Under the pieces are notes generated by a model. The model saw only the letters and a program-made list of their open reading frames with translations, was not told where the DNA came from and searched no databases. Positions 24,387 through 28,412 of a DNA stretch of 28,412 bases are shown here, in pieces. A program made the translations under genes and the position numbers. Every line of letters begins with the position of its first letter. Position 1 is the stretch's first letter. The stretch comes from Bacteroides sp. CAG:770 (GTDB taxonomy: Bacteria > Bacteroidota > Bacteroidia > Bacteroidales > UBA932), in NCBI GenBank assembly GCA_000435075.1, contig FR890664.1, positions 1 to 28,412 of the forward strand, read 5' to 3'.

Positions 24387-25119
24387 AAGACGTGAAGCAG
24401 CCTTCTATGGTTTCGCGTATGACATCTGCAGATGCGCCTCTGCCGGAATCATTGAAAACAATCCCGCTCTCAGACCTCAACATTCCGAATACCCTGTTGC
24501 AGCATCTTGAGGCCGAGACGATATCATGAGAAGAAAACACGACTGAGACATTGCCCTGTGAGACAAGGTTCTGGAGAACCGAGAGGACGCTTTCCCTACT
24601 GTCAACATCCAGAAATGCGGTCGGCTCATCCAGAAGGATGATGTCTGCCCTCTGCGCGAGAGCCGAAGCTATCGTAACCTTCTGGAACTCACCATCGCTG
24701 AGAGACGAGATGTCGCGCCCGGACAACGACTGGATTCCCATTCGCGTCACGGCCTCGCCGATCCTTTTCCTGATTTTCAACGGCACATGGCCGAACCATC
24801 CGGTCTCACGGAAACAGCCCGCCGCGATAAACTCTTCCACTGTAAACCCGGGTACTTTAGGTATCTTCGGCGGCACCATAACCAAATGATGTCCAGCATT
24901 ATCCGGTTCAAACCTGCAAGTTCCGCCAAGAGGAGGACACAATCCCGCCATCGTTTTCAGAAGAGTACTCTTGCCAATGCCGTTGGCACCGCAAAGAAGC
25001 ACGCACTCCCCCGGACCGATGCTGAAAGAGATGCCGCAAGCAAATGCCGCACCGTCATACCCGACGGCAAGGTTATCTGACACGAACCGCCACATTGATG
25101 ATAACTTTACATATTTCAA
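24364..25119 (-). CDS. FecE/BtuD-like ABC transporter ATPase
   Basis: A 251-residue ATPase with Walker A GANGIGKST (44-52), signature LSDGEFQKV (140-148) and Walker B IILLDEPTAFLD (about 160-171), with the switch histidine in SSHDI. The signature has Asp where LSGGQ has Gly, and the expected Q-loop glutamine is not evident (VMVPPKIPKV); both features occur, to my knowledge, in the FecE-like subgroup of Bacteroidota. It probably powers the FecCD permease encoded tail to tail with it, overlapping by 23 bases. It is the last gene of a polA-sigma-rsmG-yqaA run, 7 bases after yqaA. MKYVKLSSMW is used as start; Met9 is also possible. Confidence 0.85.
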   Translation of the reverse strand: MKYVKLSSMWRFVSDNLAVGYDGAAFACGISFSIGPGECVLLCGANGIGKSTLLKTMAGLCPPLGGTCRFEPDNAGHHLVMVPPKIPKVPGFTVEEFIAAGCFRETGWFGHVPLKIRKRIGEAVTRMGIQSLSGRDISSLSDGEFQKVTIASALAQRADIILLDEPTAFLDVDSRESVLSVLQNLVSQGNVSVVFSSHDIVSASRCCNRVFGMLRSESGIVFNDSGRGASADVIRETIEGCFTSFRGFSCS

Positions 25120-25126
25120 TTAATTG

Positions 25127-25573
25127 TCAACCAATGGCCACGAAGCCGTAGAGCCAGTTCCAGCAAAGGAATCTCAGGAACTTTCCCACAAGGAGAAGAA
25201 ACATTGTCCTGACCGGCGGTGTCCTATAGAATCCGAGCGCTATCGCGATGACATCGCCGATAAACGGCACCCAGCATATGAGAGCCAGCCACACGCCATA
25301 TTTGTCTATCTTCTCTTTCTGCTTCTGAAGAGTCTCCGGGCGTACCTTGAACCACTTCTCCAGCCAGTCCCATCGTGCTATCCATCCCATCCAATAGGTG
25401 GCGACGCTCCCAAGCCAGTTTCCGAGAGTTCCTACTACAAGGCAGCCGAAAGTGTCTTTAGTTGCAGCCAGAATGGCAAGGTACAGTGCATCCGAACTGA
25501 ACGGAAAAATCGTAGCAGCAAGAAATGTCCCGATAAAAAGGCCCAACAGCCCAAGTCCCTCAAGAAAACCCAT
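25127..25573 (-). CDS. YqaA-like (DedA/VTT superfamily) membrane protein
   Basis: A 148-residue inner-membrane protein. It starts with a re-entrant-like hydrophobic segment (LGLLGLFIGTFLAATIFPFSSDALYLAIL), contains GNWLGSVATYWMGW, the family's GxxxG/N motif, and a WVPFIGDVIAIALGFYR block with charged residues in the membrane plane. These are features of the YqaA branch of the SNARE-associated/DedA superfamily, linked to lipid scrambling or membrane homeostasis; the exact role is unknown. Its ATG shares one base with the rsmG stop (TAATG at 25573). Confidence 0.85.
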   Translation of the reverse strand: MGFLEGLGLLGLFIGTFLAATIFPFSSDALYLAILAATKDTFGCLVVGTLGNWLGSVATYWMGWIARWDWLEKWFKVRPETLQKQKEKIDKYGVWLALICWVPFIGDVIAIALGFYRTPPVRTMFLLLVGKFLRFLCWNWLYGFVAIG

Positions 25574-26244
25574 TATCTGGCAGGAATGTCTATCACAAAC
25601 TTTTCATCGAAGACAGGGTCATCCACCCAATCCTGGATTTTCCATGTCCTTACGGAACCAGGGCGCAGATGAGCCATTTTCATCATCTTACAGAGTTCTT
25701 CAGCGAAGTCTCCCCCTTTCAGATAGAAAATGTCCTTAGTAAACTTTCCTGACACCCACGGCCAGAAATTATCCAGAGCAGTGACAGCACGGGAAACGAC
25801 ATAATCGAAAGTCTTAGGCAGCGACTCTGCCCTTGCATTGACAACTGTCACGTTCTCCAGTCCTAAGGCTTCTGCAACAGCCTGAGCCACAATGGTTTTC
25901 TTGCCCACCGAATCACAAAGGGTAAAATTCACATTCGGGAACAGGACTGCGAGAGGGATGCCGGGGAAACCGCCTCCGGTCCCGAGGTCCAGTACATTTA
26001 CATTGCCGGCACTTTTCCACTCTTCCATCACTTCGGGCCGCACCTCTTTCAGGTAGGCCGCAATCGCGAGAGAATGGAGGATATGACGGATATAGAGACT
26101 GTCAATGTCTTTGCGCGAAATGACATTGATTTTCGCATTCCAATCATTGTAAAGCCCCTCCATGGCACGGAACCTAGACTCCATGCGCTCAGTTATATCA
26201 GGAAAGGTCTCCTTTGCAACAGTTAGAAATCCATTGAAATCCAT
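25573..26244 (-). CDS. rsmG: 16S rRNA (guanine527-N7)-methyltransferase
   Basis: A 223-residue cytosolic SAM-dependent enzyme that methylates G527 of 16S rRNA in the decoding region. The SAM-binding loop VLDLGTGGGFPGIPLAVLFP lies at about 84-103, preceded by YIRHILHSLA, and followed by VVNARAESLP and YVVSRAVTALDNFWPW, as in RsmG. Length is normal. It sits three bases after the sigma-factor gene and overlaps yqaA by one base, so it is part of the same transcript. Confidence 0.95.
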   Translation of the reverse strand: MDFNGFLTVAKETFPDITERMESRFRAMEGLYNDWNAKINVISRKDIDSLYIRHILHSLAIAAYLKEVRPEVMEEWKSAGNVNVLDLGTGGGFPGIPLAVLFPNVNFTLCDSVGKKTIVAQAVAEALGLENVTVVNARAESLPKTFDYVVSRAVTALDNFWPWVSGKFTKDIFYLKGGDFAEELCKMMKMAHLRPGSVRTWKIQDWVDDPVFDEKFVIDIPAR

Positions 26245-26247
26245 AAT

Positions 26248-26841
26248 CTAGTCTTCCTCCAACATTTTATTGATAATGAGCGTCTTGGCTCTATTGATAC
26301 GTGTTTTTACAGTTCCCATCGGCAGTTCCAGCTGCTCGGAGATCTCCTTGTAGCCGAGGTTCGCGATGTAATATTTCTCAGCGACTTGCGCATAAAGTTC
26401 CGGCAGGCCTTCGATGCAGGCAAGGAATTTCTCATGATTCTGTGCGGAAATAATGGAGTCTATAGGTGTAGGCTGTTCGTCCGGAACATTGTCCGGCTTG
26501 TCCTGTCCCTGAACTGACGTCACAGTATCCACCAGCACCTTGCCCTTGTTCTCCGACTTGATTTTATGGTCAAGGGCGCTGTTTCGTGCAATTGTGAACA
26601 GCCATGTGGAAAACCGCTTTTCCATGTCAAACGTGTCGAGCTTCTGGAAAGCTTTCTCAAATGTCTCGAGAGAAATGTCCTTTATGTCTTCCTGATGGGT
26701 GACGATTTTGGACACGACTCCATAGACAGCTTTTTCGTATTTGGCGTGAATGGCCGTAAATGCAAACTGATTTCCGCCGAGCGCCATTTTCACAAGCTCC
26801 ACGTCTGAAATACTAGTGAGCTTCGAGCCAGTTTTTGCCAT
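26248..26841 (-). CDS. ECF-type RNA polymerase sigma factor
   Basis: A 197-residue sigma-70 family protein. Region 2 runs about 12-92 (SDVELVKMALGGNQFAF, KDISLETFEKAF, RFSTWLFTIARNSALDH), and region 4 about 137-190, with the recognition helix in LGYKEISEQLELPMGTVKTRINRAKTL. A charged linker (KGKVLVDTVTSV...DEQPTP) joins them. It has no region 1.1 or 3, so it belongs to the extracytoplasmic-function group. Its start lies inside the last 29 bases of polA in another frame; the SDxELV motif at residue 12 supports this start. No anti-sigma gene is nearby, so control is likely by other means. Confidence 0.9.
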   Translation of the reverse strand: MAKTGSKLTSISDVELVKMALGGNQFAFTAIHAKYEKAVYGVVSKIVTHQEDIKDISLETFEKAFQKLDTFDMEKRFSTWLFTIARNSALDHKIKSENKGKVLVDTVTSVQGQDKPDNVPDEQPTPIDSIISAQNHEKFLACIEGLPELYAQVAEKYYIANLGYKEISEQLELPMGTVKTRINRAKTLIINKMLEED

Positions 26842-28412
26842 AATTGCATTCTACTGTTAAAGGAACCGACAATTCTGTTACATGTTCCATCTGTTCCTTG
26901 ACGATGGACATCAGTTTTTCTCTCTCAGAGGATATCGTGTCGAAGAGAAGTTCGTCATGAATCTGCAAGACCATCTTGCTCCTAAGTCCCTCCTCAGCCA
27001 TTTTCCTGTCAACTCCGATCATCGCGAGCTTGATGATGTCTGCCGCAGTTCCCTGTATAGGGGCATTGACGGCATTTCTCTCCGCGAGCGCCCTGACCGT
27101 CGCATTTCTGGCATTGATATCAGGCAGATACCGTCGCCTTCCGAAGATAGTCTCGACGTAGCCGTTCTCCCTCGCGGCAGCAATCGTATCGTCAATGAAA
27201 GAGCGGATTGCAGGAAAGGCATTGAAGTAATCGTCAATGAGTTTCTTGGCTTCGCTTCTGGATATTCCGAGCCTCTGGGACAGGCCGAATGACGAGATTC
27301 CGTACATGATTCCGAAATTCGCCGTCTTGGCCACTCGTCTCTGGTCTGCCGTGACTTCCTCATGAGGTACTCCGAATATCTTTTCGGCAGTGGCGGCATG
27401 AACGTCCACGCCATTCCTGAACGCCTGTATAAGATGCTGGTCCTGACTGAGATGAGCCATGATACGCAGTTCTATCTGGGAATAGTCAGCCGATACGATG
27501 AGGCCGTCTGCAGAACCTGCCACGAAGGCTTTTCTGATTTCCTTTCCACGCTCCGTCCTGATAGGGATATTCTGGAGATTCGGGTTCGATGAGCTAAGCC
27601 GGCCTGTAGCCGTAAGTGCCTGATTGAAAGTCGTATGTACCCGTCCTGTCTGTTTGTTTACGAACATCGGGAACGGTTCGATATATGTCGAAAGCAGTTT
27701 CTTCACAGCCCTGAACTCGAGGATTTCCTCAATTATCGGATGTCTGTCCGAGAGCGCTGTCAATGTTGCCACATCTGTCGTATAGCTTCCTCTTGCAGTC
27801 TTCTTGGCCTTAGGGTCCAGCTTCAGTTTGTCGAAGAGCAGTTCTCCAATCTGCCGCGGTGATGAGATGTTCAGTCCCGGCATCTCCGCCATTTCACGGA
27901 TTCTTGCCTCCCTCTCATTCATCTCCTTGCGAAGTTCTGCAGCAAACTCTCCCAGCTGGGCCAAATCCACTTTGACTCCTGTCAGCTCCATCTTTTCGAG
28001 AACGTGCATGAGCGGCTCTTCTATCTCATCATACAGTCCTGAGACAGAATTGATTGCCATATCCTCTTTCACCTTGAGGCCAGTCAGCATCGCAGCAGCG
28101 GCTTCTGTCACGCATCCTTTTCCGTCATCCTCGGCAGGCGCGTCGAAAAGTGACAAAGGCGCATCCTGTTCCTCAGCCTCCTCCGCATTGTTTTCGATGT
28201 CAATGCCGATGTAGCTCTTTGCCAGGATTTCGCTCTTGTGGCTCTTTTCCGGATTGATAAGATAGTGCATCAGGCTGATATCCATGAGTTTGCCGCCCAA
28301 TTCAATCCCCATGTTGCCCAACTGTCCGGCCATCGTCTTAAGTTCATAGCCGTATTTGTCAATGCAGGTGTCCGAAAGGAGTTTACTGAATTCAGCAGGA
28401 CCGCAATAGGCA
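26813..28412 (-). CDS. polA: DNA polymerase I, C-terminal part (5' end outside window)
   Basis: The frame is open to the window edge and gives 532 residues; an ATG at 28333 is internal. The visible part starts in the 3'-5' exonuclease-like domain (CIDKYGYELKTMAGQL, DISLMHYLINP) and goes into the polymerase: motif A SADYSQIELRIMAHLSQD, motif B RRVAKTANFGIMYGISSFGLSQRLG, then FGRRRYLPD, and motif C QIHDELLFD. The C-terminus CNYGKNWLEAH is the usual polA end. It fills gaps in repair and Okazaki fragment processing. The last 29 bases overlap the sigma-factor gene, and five genes follow each other closely to 24364. Confidence 0.95.
   Translation of the reverse strand, partial: AYCGPAEFSKLLSDTCIDKYGYELKTMAGQLGNMGIELGGKLMDISLMHYLINPEKSHKSEILAKSYIGIDIENNAEEAEEQDAPLSLFDAPAEDDGKGCVTEAAAAMLTGLKVKEDMAINSVSGLYDEIEEPLMHVLEKMELTGVKVDLAQLGEFAAELRKEMNEREARIREMAEMPGLNISSPRQIGELLFDKLKLDPKAKKTARGSYTTDVATLTALSDRHPIIEEILEFRAVKKLLSTYIEPFPMFVNKQTGRVHTTFNQALTATGRLSSSNPNLQNIPIRTERGKEIRKAFVAGSADGLIVSADYSQIELRIMAHLSQDQHLIQAFRNGVDVHAATAEKIFGVPHEEVTADQRRVAKTANFGIMYGISSFGLSQRLGISRSEAKKLIDDYFNAFPAIRSFIDDTIAAARENGYVETIFGRRRYLPDINARNATVRALAERNAVNAPIQGTAADIIKLAMIGVDRKMAEEGLRSKMVLQIHDELLFDTISSEREKLMSIVKEQMEHVTELSVPLTVECNYGKNWLEAH

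Overview
The window looks like a chromosome segment from a member of the Bacteroidales, probably an uncultured gut-type lineage. The evidence is the set of lipoproteins built from families typical of that order (DUF4988/PL29 N-terminal, BACON, fimbrillin-like, Big_2), several promoters of the Bacteroidota form TTG-N20-TAnnTTTG, the lack of Shine-Dalgarno sequences, and the housekeeping genes (ettA, tpiA, tyrS, rbfA, rsmG, polA). I cannot name the genus from sequence alone. No rRNA, tRNA or CRISPR array was seen.

Left part (1 to about 7010) is an accessory island of plus-strand genes and gene debris: the tail of an unknown membrane-like protein, a lipoprotein joining collagen-like repeats to BspA-type leucine-rich repeats, a decayed IS21 istB, a membrane-anchored protein with a PD-(D/E)XK-nuclease-like C-terminus, a HipA-like C-terminal fragment, an intact SatD/DUF3307 pair behind a twin-palindrome promoter, and an orphan membrane-protein tail. 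The island is bracketed by related repeats (181-233 and 6848-7010). Its right side is non-coding, with long G-tracts and nested inverted repeats.

Middle part (7069-14054) is on the minus strand: ettA with its own promoter, an M6-type secreted metalloprotease overlapping a small lipoprotein gene, an M49-like zinc peptidase lipoprotein, and tpiA. From 20256 down to 14189 runs a minus-strand cluster of four genes for lipoproteins (Big_2, DUF4988, fimbrillin-like/BACON, BACON) with gaps of only 13 to 28 bases, closed by a strong terminator. The first gene is broken by a 38-bp tandem duplication; removing one copy restores a 571-residue frame exactly.

Right part: a plus-strand run tyrS-rbfA-LolC/E-like permease-FecCD permease (20504-24386) meets tail to tail, with a 23-bp overlap, a minus-strand run polA-ECF sigma-rsmG-yqaA-like-FecE-like ATPase (28412-24364). 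The FecCD permease and FecE-like ATPase are plausible halves of one iron/cobalamin-type importer encoded convergently.

The most interesting signals are the reversible-looking 38-bp duplication in the surface lipoprotein operon, the operator architecture in front of SatD-DUF3307, the tpiA promoter that fires from inside the upstream operon's terminator stem, and the repeat-bracketed island with its membrane-tethered nuclease-like protein.
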